Assembly (NCBI GenBank): GCA_964480915.1
Contig: CAYZRS010000017.1
Span: forward strand, 1-64,000
Length of the DNA stretch: 64,000 nucleotides
DNA from: CAWGCE01 sp964480915
GTDB lineage: Bacteria > Planctomycetota > Planctomycetia > Pirellulales > Pirellulaceae
Reading direction: 5' to 3'
Shown here: positions 54,354-63,539 of the stretch, piece by piece
Layout: every line of letters begins with the position of its first letter
Numbering within the stretch: position 1 is the stretch's first letter
The notes under the pieces: model-generated
Told to the model about the DNA's origin: nothing
The model's input: the letters and a program-made list of their open reading frames with translations, nothing else
Database searches by the model: none
Translations under genes and position numbers: made by a program

Positions 54354-55874
54354 TTGCTTCAGAAAAATCAAAATCTCCTCCCGGCCATTTCCGTGGCCCT
54401 GGTCTGTCTCTCTCTTTACGCTGTGCCGTCTTTTCTCGGTTCCAACTCGCAAGACGCGGCTGCTGAATCTCCCGACGATGCCGCCGATGTCAATGAAAAG
54501 GTCCCGTGTGAAGGTTGGCAGAAGCCGGACTTTGCCCTGTTCGTGACGGGTCGGCAGCATGGCTATATCGAGCCGTGTGGCTGTACCGGATTGGACCAAG
54601 CGAAGGGTGGGATTAGTCGGCGCCACACGCTGTTGAAAAGTCTTGAGAAGCGCGGCTGGGATATTGTCTGTGTCGATGTGGGGAATCAAGTTCGCCGAGT
54701 TGGCGCTCAGGCGGAAATTAAGTTTCGCACGACGGCCGATCTGATGCGGATTATGGGCTACACCGCGGTTGGGTTTGGCCCGGACGATCTCAAATTGTCG
54801 GCTGTCGAACTGGCGTCGGCAATCGATCCGGAAATGACCGACACGACGCCGTTTATTTCGGCCAATGCGAGCATCGCCGAATTGCACCCAAAATTTAAAG
54901 TCGTCGAGGCAGGTGGCCATCGTATCGGCATTACGTCGGTCATCGGAAAAGGAACACCGGGGAAAATCGAAAGCGATTTGGTGACTTGCGAAGAGATCGT
55001 TCCTGCACTGCGTGAAGTGGTCGGGAAGTTGCGAAGCGAAAACTGTGACAAACTGGTGCTCTTAGCACATTGCGACGATGAAGAGACAGCGGCACTTGCC
55101 AAGCAGTTCCCCATGTTCGATGTCATCGTGACCGCCAGTAGTGCCGGCGAGCCGACTTTAGAACCGGGACGTGTTGAAGGTTCGCGGGCCCAGATCGTGC
55201 AAGCTGGAACAAAAGGGATTTATGTGGGCGTGATCGGCATCTATGGTGGCGAAATCAAATACGATCGCATCACACTCGACAATCGGTTTGCCGATTCGCC
55301 AGAAGTTCTGGAGCGATTCGCGACTTATCAGCAGCAGCTACGTGATGTTGGGTTGGAAGGATTGGGGCTCCGTCCCGTCCGGCATTCCCGCTCTAAGCGG
55401 GATGATGAGCGTTCGTTTGTCGGTCATGAAACGTGTGGCGAATGCCATACGACCGCTTATGACATCTTTAAAGAGTCGCCTCATTACCACGCGACCATTG
55501 CCATTTCTGAACCGAACGAACGAGCATCGATAGCGCGGCACCACGACCCAGAATGTCTCAGTTGCCACGTGACCGGTTGGAATCCGCAAGGATATTTCCC
55601 GTACAAGTCGGGTTACCTAAGCCTGGAAGGGTCGGTCGCTCTACACACCAACGGTTGCGAAAACTGTCACGGCCCGGGGTCGGCACATGCCGCCGCCGAA
55701 AACGGTGACATGGATGCAACCGAAGCTCAGATCGAGAAATTTCGTGAAGAAATGCGTCTCACACTGGAAGAAGCACAAAAAAACACGTGCGTCGAGTGTC
55801 ACGATCAGGACAACAGTCCCGAATTCGACTTTGAGACTTATTGGCCCGAGGTCGAACATCACGGGATGGACTGA
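54354..55874 (+). CDS. exported phosphoesterase-like protein fused to tetraheme cytochrome c
   Basis: The product is 506 aa. A signal peptide (AISVALVCLSLYAVPSFLG) is followed by a segment (about residues 58-330) resembling 5'-nucleotidase/metallophosphatase folds, starting LFVTGRQHGYIEPCGCTGL. Its usual metal ligands (D-x-H, GNHE) are not recognisable. The C-terminal third carries four CxxCH haem sites at C361 (CGECH), C401 (CLSCH), C435 (CENCH) and C479 (CVECH), cytochrome c554-like. Export and electron transfer are predicted. The start is TTG at 54354, with a plausible TAGGTG upstream. Confidence 0.9.
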   Translation: MLQKNQNLLPAISVALVCLSLYAVPSFLGSNSQDAAAESPDDAADVNEKVPCEGWQKPDFALFVTGRQHGYIEPCGCTGLDQAKGGISRRHTLLKSLEKRGWDIVCVDVGNQVRRVGAQAEIKFRTTADLMRIMGYTAVGFGPDDLKLSAVELASAIDPEMTDTTPFISANASIAELHPKFKVVEAGGHRIGITSVIGKGTPGKIESDLVTCEEIVPALREVVGKLRSENCDKLVLLAHCDDEETAALAKQFPMFDVIVTASSAGEPTLEPGRVEGSRAQIVQAGTKGIYVGVIGIYGGEIKYDRITLDNRFADSPEVLERFATYQQQLRDVGLEGLGLRPVRHSRSKRDDERSFVGHETCGECHTTAYDIFKESPHYHATIAISEPNERASIARHHDPECLSCHVTGWNPQGYFPYKSGYLSLEGSVALHTNGCENCHGPGSAHAAAENGDMDATEAQIEKFREEMRLTLEEAQKNTCVECHDQDNSPEFDFETYWPEVEHHGMD

Positions 55875-56362
55875 GGCCGTTCTGGACACTTGGTTGGTCA
55901 TTTTCCGGCGGTCCCAGGCTGGCAAACTTTGCCGGATGAACCGTACACGAGCCTCATTTCTCGATGAAATTGGCTTCCCAGCAATTTATGCCCTGTCGAA
56001 ACCGGTCGCGATTGGATATTTTTAAGGGCAGTGATTGACCAAGCTCTGGCAGCTTCAGTTTCTATTTGGGTTCACCGCCTGCTTGGCGCTCTCAACCCGT
56101 ACTGATTTCTGGACGGTACCTGACGCGTTCGATCATGTTTGCAAGTCGCTATGGCCGCTGACTCCTTGAGCAGGCGAACCAGCCAGGCTAACGCCCGTCT
56201 TTTGACAATAGCTCGACTTGCCCGTTCGTCCGCGTTTTGCTCTTCGGTAAGACTCCGTTTGAACACCCAGCGCCGGGTTTGTGGCTCGGCCAATAACCAC
56301 TTTGCGCTTGCGCGATGGCCATGCTGCTTTCGTTCATTCGGTCTTGAGAAATAAGGTATCTG
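55875..56362. other. long upstream region of the DEAD-box gene
   Basis: 488 bp without a supported gene. DEAD-box RNA helicase genes often have long, regulated 5' leaders, but no specific element could be assigned. The ribosome binding site (AAGGT) of the next gene lies about 7 nt before its ATG. Confidence 0.5.
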
Positions 56363-58243
56363 ATGTCCAACGTTGAAATTGAAAATCCCGCTGCAGAAAC
56401 TGACCAAGAACCCCAGCCGGTACCGGTCAAGATTTCTGCTCAACCGTCGAAGGAAAGCCAGCAAGAAACGAAGCAGGCGGCTGAGCCGGAGTCTGAGAAA
56501 CAAGGCGGGTTCCACGCCTTTGGCCTGAAGCCGACGATCCTCAAGGCGCTCGATCGATCAGGTTACAAGGAACCGACACCTATCCAAGCTCAGACCATTT
56601 CGCACCTGCTGAAAGGGCGTGATGTCGTTGGGCAGGCGCAAACCGGAACCGGTAAAACGGCCGCGTTCGCGCTGCCGATGTTGAACCGTATCGACGTTGC
56701 CAATCGGAAGCCTCAGGTGCTCGTGCTAACGCCGACTCGCGAATTGGCGATCCAGGTTGCCAAAGCATTCGAAACCTACGCTCGCGACATTCCAGGGCTA
56801 AGCGTCCTGCCGATTTATGGTGGGCAAGAATACCAATCGCAATTGCGACCTCTGAAGCGAGGTGTCCAAGTGGTGGTCGGTACGCCGGGCCGAGTCATGG
56901 ATCACATGCGTCGTGGTTCGTTGAAGCTGCAAGACCTCAATTGTCTTGTACTGGACGAAGCGGATGAGATGCTGCGGATGGGATTCGCGGAAGATGTCGA
57001 TTGGATTTTGACGCAAGCTCCAAAGCAACGACAAATCGCGCTCTTTTCTGCCACGATGCCGAAGCAGATTCGCGAGATTGCGCAAAAGCACCTTAACGAT
57101 CCGGCCGAAGTCACAATCGCCCAAAAAGCGGCCACTGCTGACACGGTCAATCAAAGCTACGTCGTCTGCTCGCCTCGTTATAAGCAGACGGCGCTGGCAC
57201 GTATCTTGGAAGCGTCGGAAACCGACGGTGTGATCGTTTTCGTCAAAATGCGCAGTACGACCGAACCGTTGGCCGAACACTTGGCCAAAGCTGGCTTCAA
57301 GACGGCAGCGCTCAATGGTGACGTCGCCCAAAAGAAGCGCGAGAAAATCGTCGAAAAACTCCGCAAGGGAGAGGTTGATGTTTTGATCGCGACCGATGTG
57401 GCGGCTCGTGGATTGGACGTCCAGCGAATCAGTCACGTTGTCAACTACGATTTGCCGCATGATTCCGAAGCTTACGTCCATCGTATCGGACGCACGGGCC
57501 GAGCTGGACGCAGCGGTGAAGCGATCCTGTTTCTCAATCCGCGAGAAAAGTATCAACTCACAAGGTTGGAGAAGGCGACTCGGCAAGTCATTGCACCCAT
57601 GGAGTTGCCAACCAACCGCGCCGTCAACAAACAGCGCGTGGCCCGTTTCCATGAGCAGATCACGCACGGGTTGGCTCACCCGGAATTAGAGACGTATCAG
57701 TCGCTCGTCGAACAGTATGTTCGTGAGAATGAAGTGTCGATCGAAATGATTGCCGCCTCATTGGCAGTGCTGGCAAATCGTGGTCGCAGCATCCTCGTGA
57801 AAGGCGAATTGAAGAAAGACAGTTTTGCCGACAATTCGCGGCGCAGCCATGGCGATCGCGACGGCTCGAACAAGCGAGGGCACCGAAATTCAGGACCTCG
57901 CCCTCCGCGTGACGACAGCAGTATGAAAACCTTCCGCATCGAAGTGGGGCGTCAGCACCATGTTCAGCCAGGGAACATTGTCGGTGCCATCGCCAACAAT
58001 GCCAACTTGGAAGGCAACGCGATCGGCAAGATTCAGATTTACGACCGCTTCAGCACCGTGGATCTGCCAGAATCGGTTTCGCGCGAGAAGCTCGATGCAT
58101 TGCAAGACATCGAAGTCGGCGGTCAGAAGTTAAAGATTCGTCGAATGGAGGGGAAAGTTTCGGAACGCCCCAAGCCATTCAAAAAGCGAAATAACAACTA
58201 CAGTGGCGGTAAGAAGAAGCCTTCACCGCGTCGTCCTCGTTAA
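56363..58243 (+). CDS. deaD: DEAD-box RNA helicase with DbpA-type RNA-binding domain
   Basis: ATP-dependent RNA remodelling enzyme. The product is 626 aa. Motifs in order: Q motif (KEPTPIQAQTISHLL), motif I AQTGTGKTAAF, PTRELAIQVAKAF, TPGRVMDHM, VLDEADEMLRMGF, SAT in LFSATMP, then the second RecA-like half with TDVAARGLDVQRISHVVNYD and HRIGRTGRAGRSG. A DbpA-type domain lies at about residues 515-590 (FRIEVGRQHHVQPGNIVGAI), and the tail is basic. This is the CsdA/DeaD architecture, used in ribosome assembly and RNA decay. Confidence 0.95.
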   Translation: MSNVEIENPAAETDQEPQPVPVKISAQPSKESQQETKQAAEPESEKQGGFHAFGLKPTILKALDRSGYKEPTPIQAQTISHLLKGRDVVGQAQTGTGKTAAFALPMLNRIDVANRKPQVLVLTPTRELAIQVAKAFETYARDIPGLSVLPIYGGQEYQSQLRPLKRGVQVVVGTPGRVMDHMRRGSLKLQDLNCLVLDEADEMLRMGFAEDVDWILTQAPKQRQIALFSATMPKQIREIAQKHLNDPAEVTIAQKAATADTVNQSYVVCSPRYKQTALARILEASETDGVIVFVKMRSTTEPLAEHLAKAGFKTAALNGDVAQKKREKIVEKLRKGEVDVLIATDVAARGLDVQRISHVVNYDLPHDSEAYVHRIGRTGRAGRSGEAILFLNPREKYQLTRLEKATRQVIAPMELPTNRAVNKQRVARFHEQITHGLAHPELETYQSLVEQYVRENEVSIEMIAASLAVLANRGRSILVKGELKKDSFADNSRRSHGDRDGSNKRGHRNSGPRPPRDDSSMKTFRIEVGRQHHVQPGNIVGAIANNANLEGNAIGKIQIYDRFSTVDLPESVSREKLDALQDIEVGGQKLKIRRMEGKVSERPKPFKKRNNNYSGGKKKPSPRRPR

Positions 58244-58272
58244 GCCGGCGCGATTGCCGCTGGAGAATTCTG

Positions 58273-58306
58273 ACACCGGCGACGCCTAGCGATCGCCGGT
58301 GTTTTT
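58273..58306 (+). terminator. rho-independent terminator of the DEAD-box gene
   Basis: A 10-bp stem (ACACCGGCGA 58273-58282 with TCGCCGGTGT 58293-58302) and 10-nt loop run into TTTTTC. It starts 30 nt after the deaD stop and ends where the convergent recQ stop begins. Confidence 0.88.
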
Positions 58307-59767
58307 CTAGGCGCCCGGATCTGCTGGATACGGCAGGCCAAAATAGTCGTGGATGAATGCTTTGCGGTCACCTTCGTGCTGCACGTATTGCACCAATGCG
58401 TAGAGTTTCCGCTGGTCTCGAAGTTTCTTCTGATCAAGTCGTTCTCGATCGACGAGCACGGTTGGTAATTCGTCGATGACTTCATAGCATTCGGGCTCAC
58501 GCGGACCGGCGATGACGTGGTGGCGATCGAGGATGGCGATCGCCGTGTCGAGGCGATGGTCATGTTTGCTGCGATTTTGTAGCTGTTTGTTTAGCCACTC
58601 ATGTCCAAATGCTTGGACCTCTTCGCCACGTTGGGTCAGCATGCGATACAGCTGTTCGTAAAACTCGGCGTCCGGATTACTCCATTCGAGGAACTCCATC
58701 TGCGTCGCCAAGTCGGCGTCGTTGTAAAGCAACTTGCACCGACTAGGCAAACCGTCTCGTCCGGCTCGGCCGATCTCTTGATAGTAGGATTCCATCGAAC
58801 CGGGCAATTCGGCGTGGAGGACAAAGCGAATATCCTCCTTGTCGATGCCCATGCCGAAAGCGTTGGTTGCCAAAGCAAGTCGATCCTTGCCGGCCATGAA
58901 ATCCTGCTGCACCTGTTTCCTGGCGCCTCGATTCAAATCGCCGTGGTAGCAGACATGTGGGATTTGTTCTGCCGCCAAGTAACCGCTGAAGCGGTCGAGC
59001 GTCTTGATCAGCGTAAAGTAGACGATCCCATTGCCCGATTGGAACAGTTCCGACTTGAGGGTTGCCAGGATCGCTGCCAGCTTTTCTTTGTCATCCCAAA
59101 CCGAATCGACAGAGAGTTCCAGATTGGGGCGATCGATGCCTTCGTGGAACATGCGGATGTCGTCCGGCTTCAGGCCCAGCTGTTTGACGATGTCGGTTTG
59201 CACATCGGGCGTCGCGGTGGCAGTCAAGGCGATCGTTGTCGGGTTTCCCAATTGCTGACGAATCTGTGTGAGCCGCGTGTAGTCGGGGCGAAAGTCATGG
59301 CCCCATTCGCTTATGCAGTGTGCTTCGTCGACGGCCAAGAGTCCGATCGTTCGTTGATGCATTGCCGCCAGGAATTCCGGTTTGCGAAATCGCTCCGGCG
59401 TCACATAGAGTAAGTCGTACTTTCCAGCGGCGACCGCCGCATAGCGCTGTTCGCGATCTTGCTTTCCCAACGAGGAATTGATGAAAGTCGCCTCGACGCC
59501 TCGCCGACAGAGCGAATCGACTTGGTCTTTCATGAGCGCAATCAGTGGCGAGATGACCAGCGTCAGCCGTTTCGGTTCATCAGTTGCCGCGTCGGCTGCC
59601 TGCACGAGCGCTGGAATCTGGTAGCAGAGTGACTTGCCCATGCCGGTCGGCATGATGACGAGCGCGTGTTGTCCAGCCAGAACCCGTTCAATAATGTCCA
59701 GCTGAGGGCCGCGGAAATCCGAGTGTCCGAACGTTTCTTGCAATACTTTGAAGGCGGTTTTGGTCAT
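58307..59767 (-). CDS. recQ: RecQ-family DNA helicase, lacking the Cys cluster
   Basis: 3'-5' DNA helicase for recombination and repair. The product is 486 aa; the E. coli enzyme is about 610. Motifs: 0 (FGHSDFRGPQLDIIERVLAG), I (MPTGMGKSLCYQIPA), II (VDEAHCISEWGHDFRP), III (ALTATATPDV), V/VI (LATNAFGMGIDKEDIRFVLH, then GRAGRDG). The C-terminal part has a possible winged-helix segment and ends ...FIHDYFGLPYPADPGA. The four Cys of the canonical Zn site (YFGE...CGNCDxC) and an HRDC domain are absent. It is divergent from the thioredoxin-like selenoprotein gene. Confidence 0.93.
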   Translation of the reverse strand: MTKTAFKVLQETFGHSDFRGPQLDIIERVLAGQHALVIMPTGMGKSLCYQIPALVQAADAATDEPKRLTLVISPLIALMKDQVDSLCRRGVEATFINSSLGKQDREQRYAAVAAGKYDLLYVTPERFRKPEFLAAMHQRTIGLLAVDEAHCISEWGHDFRPDYTRLTQIRQQLGNPTTIALTATATPDVQTDIVKQLGLKPDDIRMFHEGIDRPNLELSVDSVWDDKEKLAAILATLKSELFQSGNGIVYFTLIKTLDRFSGYLAAEQIPHVCYHGDLNRGARKQVQQDFMAGKDRLALATNAFGMGIDKEDIRFVLHAELPGSMESYYQEIGRAGRDGLPSRCKLLYNDADLATQMEFLEWSNPDAEFYEQLYRMLTQRGEEVQAFGHEWLNKQLQNRSKHDHRLDTAIAILDRHHVIAGPREPECYEVIDELPTVLVDRERLDQKKLRDQRKLYALVQYVQHEGDRKAFIHDYFGLPYPADPGA

Positions 59768-59873
59768 CAGCCCGATCGAGTCACCTGATTTTGTGTTTAT
59801 GTTTTGGTGTGGACTGATTAAGATACCATCCGACGCGGATTTACAGGGCCCTGGTTATCGAAAGGCGAGATAG

Positions 59874-60419
59874 ATGCAAGAGAGTCGTTCAAACGGTGGG
59901 ATGTTCTGGCTTGTGCTAGGGATCGCCGCCTTGGCAGGCGCCTATCTATTTCGCGGCGGCGGAATGGAAGGCGGATCGTTTCAATCATTCGCGAATCGGC
60001 AGCTGCCCGCGATAGAATCGAGCGGTACCTGGATCAATTCGGAATCGCCGATTTCTTGGTCGAGTATGGCTGGCAAAGTCGTCTGGCTAGAGTTTAGTTT
60101 CATTCACTGAGGCGGTTGCGTCCGCATGACGCCCCACTTGGTCAAGTGGCAAACTCAGTTCGCAGATCGTGGATTTACCGTTCTCGAAATTGATAATGGA
60201 CAGATGGATTCGTTCGATGCACTAAAGTCGCATGTGGTTGAAGCAGGCATTACCTTTCCCGTGCTGCACGATCAGGGCGGAAAGGTATGTGGTCGATTCG
60301 GCGTGCGAGCCTACCCGACGGCCTATCTCATTGGGCGAGATGGCACCGTGCTTTGGGAAGGACACCCGGGCAATGTGGATGCGCATGAGCAAGCGATCGA
60401 GCAGGCGCTCGCCAACTAA
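59874..60419 (+). CDS. membrane-anchored thioredoxin-like selenoprotein (UGA = Sec)
   Basis: ORFs 59874-60110 and 60126-60419 share one frame; between them lie only the TGA at 60108-60110 and five sense codons. Reading UGA as Sec gives a 181-aa protein. An N-terminal anchor (GMFWLVLGIAALAGAYLF) precedes a TlpA/thioredoxin-type domain. KVVWLEFSFIH-U79-GGC-VRMTPHL occupies the active-site position, so the CxxC motif is U-G-G-C. The cis-Pro loop follows as RAYPTAYLIGRDG. AAAGGCGAG upstream supports the ATG. A SECIS-like hairpin with GGUC loop lies at 60134. It probably acts on periplasmic thiols/disulfides or peroxides. The alternative is a nonsense pseudogene. The YebC-family gene follows 41 bp later. 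Confidence 0.87.
60134..60149 (+). promoter_or_regulatory. predicted bacterial SECIS element
   Basis: A perfect 6-bp stem (CCACTT 60134-60139 with AAGTGG 60144-60149) closes a GGUC tetraloop (60140-60143). The loop begins 29 nt after the UGA, within the usual bacterial range of about 16-37 nt. The loop matches that of E. coli fdhF and of the other predicted element in the window. Confidence 0.78.
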
Positions 60420-60460
60420 GAATCAATCGAAAATAGCTTTAAGGAATCTTGGGAATACTC

Positions 60461-61219
60461 ATGGCAGGCCATTCGAAATGGGCAAATATCCAGCACCGAA
60501 AAGGGCGGGTTGATGCCAAGCGTGGGAAGTTGTGGAGCAAGCTAAGCAAAGCCATTATTTTGGCGGCACAGCAGGGCGGCGGTGACTCAGATGCAAATTT
60601 TAAGCTCCGCAAAGCAATCGATGACGCCAAAGCGGTCAGTATGCCCAAGGACAATATTGAGAGAGCAGTCAAAAAGGGCACCGGTGAGTTGGCCGGCGGG
60701 GCGCTAGAAGAGGTGCTCTACGAGGGTTACGGTCCAGGCGGCGTCGCGGTGCTATGCGAGATCACCACCGATAATCGCAACCGTACCGCGCCCGAGCTGC
60801 GCAGCCTCTTTACAAAGCACGGCGGCGAACTTGGCAAGACCGGCTGTGTATCCTATCTCTTCGACCGCAAAGGGATGATCCTCATTGGGGCCGACGCCAC
60901 GGACGAGGAAACTCTGATGGACCTCGCTCTCGAAGCCGGTGCCGAAGATGTCAAGCAAAGCGAGGATGGTTTTGAAGTCATCTGTGAACCTGATTCTTTC
61001 GGCGATTTGCTAACCGCTATCCAAGGGGCCGAATTGGAAGTGCAAGCGAGCCAAATCGCCCGTATCCCGACGACGACCGTCGATCTCGATGCGGCGGCCG
61101 GACGGAAGGTGCTGCGACTGATGGAAACGCTGGATGACCATGACGACGTTCAGGCAGTTTCGTCGAACTTCAATATCCCAGCAGAGGCGATGAAGGAAAT
61201 CGAGGCGATGGAGGCCTAA
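60461..61219 (+). CDS. YebC/PmpR-family DNA-binding regulator or translation factor
   Basis: The product is 252 aa from ATG 60461 (MAGHSKWANIQHRKGRVDAKRG), with GGGA upstream. This N-terminal signature defines the YebC/TACO1 family. Other conserved blocks are NIERAVKKGTGE, EGYGPGGVAVLCEITTDNRN, and the C-terminal NFNIPAEAM. Members were first called transcription regulators; some are now linked to relief of ribosome stalling at proline-rich sequence. No choice between these is possible here. Confidence 0.95.
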   Translation: MAGHSKWANIQHRKGRVDAKRGKLWSKLSKAIILAAQQGGGDSDANFKLRKAIDDAKAVSMPKDNIERAVKKGTGELAGGALEEVLYEGYGPGGVAVLCEITTDNRNRTAPELRSLFTKHGGELGKTGCVSYLFDRKGMILIGADATDEETLMDLALEAGAEDVKQSEDGFEVICEPDSFGDLLTAIQGAELEVQASQIARIPTTTVDLDAAAGRKVLRLMETLDDHDDVQAVSSNFNIPAEAMKEIEAMEA

Positions 61220-61242
61220 GCGGTTTAGCCGTACTTCGCTGC

Positions 61243-63501
61243 CTAGCGGTTTTCCCGCCGGCTGGCGTCGATTTTCTGCTGGACTCGTTCCGCTTTTTGG
61301 TCTTCCTTGCCCTCTTGGAAAACGGTGACGGCTCTGGTCCAAGCGTCACTGGCCCGCTGCGGTTTGTCGGCTGCTTGGTAGACATCCCCCAGATGATCGA
61401 GGATGACTCCGTCGGGCACTTCGCCCGCACACGCCTTTTCGAGGGGTTCGATTGCCGCTGCGGCTTTTCCCTGACGGTAGAGCGTCCATCCTAGGCTGTC
61501 GAGGAAGGCGATATTGTCAGGTTCGATGGCGACAGCCGCCTCGATCATGCGTTTGGCGAGAGCCAGGTGTTTTCCTTGATCGGCCCACAAGTAGCCGAGA
61601 TCATTATTGGCACCGGGATCGGTTGGAAATTCACCAAGCGCTGCGACCAGCCATCGTTCGGCCAAATCGAATTCGCCCGCGTCGGAATAGAGTGACGCCA
61701 GCAAGACTTTGGCATCGAACAGATCGGCCCGCGCATCGTCGTCGCGGAATTCATCATCGGTCTTGCCGATAAGCTCTGCTAATGAAGCTGTGGCATCAAC
61801 AATTTTGCCAGCCGCGTAGAGAATACGGGGGATTCGTAACTGGACTGCTATGGAGTCAGGGACAGCCTCCGCCGATTTTGTGGCGGTCACCAGCGCCGCG
61901 TCGTAGTCGCCATTCATTTGCTGCGCGAAGGAGAGGTAGAATCGAATGTCGTCCACTTCGTCGCCGTCCGGTTCCAGGGCGATACACGCTTCGAATGCAC
62001 CCATCGCCTCGTCGTACTGTTCTAGATCGAGGCACTTTTCGCCGTAGGAGAACAGTGGCCCAACCATCGCTGACTGACCCTTGCCGGATTTCTTGCCGGC
62101 AGCGACGAAGTCTGTCGCCACGTCGTTCCTTTCGGCCGCCAGTCCTAAGAAGGCGACGCCCAGACACTCATTCCAGAGGATGGGCCGTTTCTTGTCGTTG
62201 CAACGTTGGTTGGCCGTTTCGATGACTTGCTGGAACTGAGTCTCGTTCAGGAGCAGTTTTTTCAGGCTCTCTTCGACCAGATCCAAGTTGCCGTAGAATT
62301 TCGTGATCCGTCCCAGGCTCGCCACGATCGGTCCGGGCTTGCCATTGCCGATTTGCGCCGCCAGTAGTCGCATTTGCGCGACGCTGTCTTCGGCCATTTC
62401 GGCCAGCCTTTCCGCGTAGACCAGTGCCTGTTCGTACTGACCATGACGTAGATGAAAATCGGCCAGGAAGTGCCCCAGATCTCGATCCGAGCTGCTGGCC
62501 TCCCAACGGTCTCCCAATTCTTTTGCCAGCGCCTTTGAATTTAGTTGCGAGACTCGCTCGTAGAGTTCCCAAGCATCCACACCGGCCTCTTGCGAATTGG
62601 AATCGAGGTATGCCTGAATTTCGACTCGGGCTTCGTCCAGGCGATTTTGTTTTTCCCGAATTCGAGCCAATTCGTAAGGAAGGGTGGCGTTGGCATCGTC
62701 TTTTGTCCCTTCTTCGCCATCGACTGACTGCTGGGCCGCCCGGCGAACGGAACGCTCAGCTGATTCGTACTTGCCGTTGGCCAGAAAGACTTCGGCGATC
62801 AGCGAGTGAATGATCGACTCCTGTCCCCAAAGCTCTTCTTTGGTTTCATCGCTCGGCGCGAACTTCTCCGGTTGAGCCATCGCGTCGACCAAGAATTCAG
62901 CAGATGGCAAACCGATCACCGGCGTCGCATTCAAGTAGGCCATCCTCAGTCGGTCGTAGTGAAGGCCGAGCAACGCGTCGTCGTCCGCGTCTGCTTTCGC
63001 GGCGGCGATCGCCCGTTCGTAGTTGAGCCAAGCTTGTTCGGGTGGGTCTTCCAGGATGGAGTGAAAAGCGATGCCGCGCAAGGGCGCCACGGTTGACCAA
63101 CCCCGCGCAAGACAGATCGAACCGTAACGATATCCGACCGACGGAAGGTCGGCCCGAAAACAAACCGGCACTAACCTTGCGAGAATTTGTTCCGATTCAG
63201 GATGGAGAACCCATGCTTTTTGATACGCGGCGATGGCACTGGGGTACTCTCCGCTTCGTTCAAGGAGGCGTCCTTTTCCAAACAGCGCCAACGATTCATT
63301 CTTCCGCTGTTGGTCGTCGGAAGCGGATGTTTGAGGTAAAGAGAGCAGCGCCGGATCATGCAATTCACTTGCCGCCGCTACATCAGAAAGAGCTTGGGAC
63401 TCTTGAGCGGAAATCACAGGAGCAATCGAGGCGAAAACCAAGAGCGAAGCGATCGTCCGCAAGACTCGAAGACGAGCTGCGGCAAACAGGGTAGGGGACA
63501 T
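61243..63501 (-). CDS. large exported TPR protein
   Basis: The product is 752 aa. A signal peptide (LRTIASLLVFASIAPVISAQ) precedes many TPR-like units: LFGKGRLLERSGEYPSAIAA near the N-terminus, EQYDEAMGAFEACIALEPDG in the middle, and the C-terminal series NNDLGYLWADQGKHLALAKR, then FLDSLGWTLYRQGKAAAAIE. AAGGAG lies 6 nt before the ATG. A periplasmic or outer-membrane scaffolding role is inferred; the layout resembles TPR proteins of envelope assembly systems. Confidence 0.88.
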   Translation of the reverse strand: MSPTLFAAARLRVLRTIASLLVFASIAPVISAQESQALSDVAAASELHDPALLSLPQTSASDDQQRKNESLALFGKGRLLERSGEYPSAIAAYQKAWVLHPESEQILARLVPVCFRADLPSVGYRYGSICLARGWSTVAPLRGIAFHSILEDPPEQAWLNYERAIAAAKADADDDALLGLHYDRLRMAYLNATPVIGLPSAEFLVDAMAQPEKFAPSDETKEELWGQESIIHSLIAEVFLANGKYESAERSVRRAAQQSVDGEEGTKDDANATLPYELARIREKQNRLDEARVEIQAYLDSNSQEAGVDAWELYERVSQLNSKALAKELGDRWEASSSDRDLGHFLADFHLRHGQYEQALVYAERLAEMAEDSVAQMRLLAAQIGNGKPGPIVASLGRITKFYGNLDLVEESLKKLLLNETQFQQVIETANQRCNDKKRPILWNECLGVAFLGLAAERNDVATDFVAAGKKSGKGQSAMVGPLFSYGEKCLDLEQYDEAMGAFEACIALEPDGDEVDDIRFYLSFAQQMNGDYDAALVTATKSAEAVPDSIAVQLRIPRILYAAGKIVDATASLAELIGKTDDEFRDDDARADLFDAKVLLASLYSDAGEFDLAERWLVAALGEFPTDPGANNDLGYLWADQGKHLALAKRMIEAAVAIEPDNIAFLDSLGWTLYRQGKAAAAIEPLEKACAGEVPDGVILDHLGDVYQAADKPQRASDAWTRAVTVFQEGKEDQKAERVQQKIDASRRENR

Positions 63502-63539
63502 GGATCACTCCTTCATCCATGAGCGCCAAAGTGAATCGT

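Noticed and set aside
54216..54920. Minus-strand 234-aa ORF
   Set aside because: It is a shadow of the cytochrome gene on the opposite strand, which has a signal peptide and CxxCH motifs.
60108..60132. Alternative SECIS hairpins immediately after the thioredoxin-like UGA (GCGTC/GACGC at 60118-60132)
   Set aside because: Its apical loop (CGCAT) lies only about 12 nt from the UGA and lacks the GGUC motif; the hairpin at 60134-60149 fits the consensus better.
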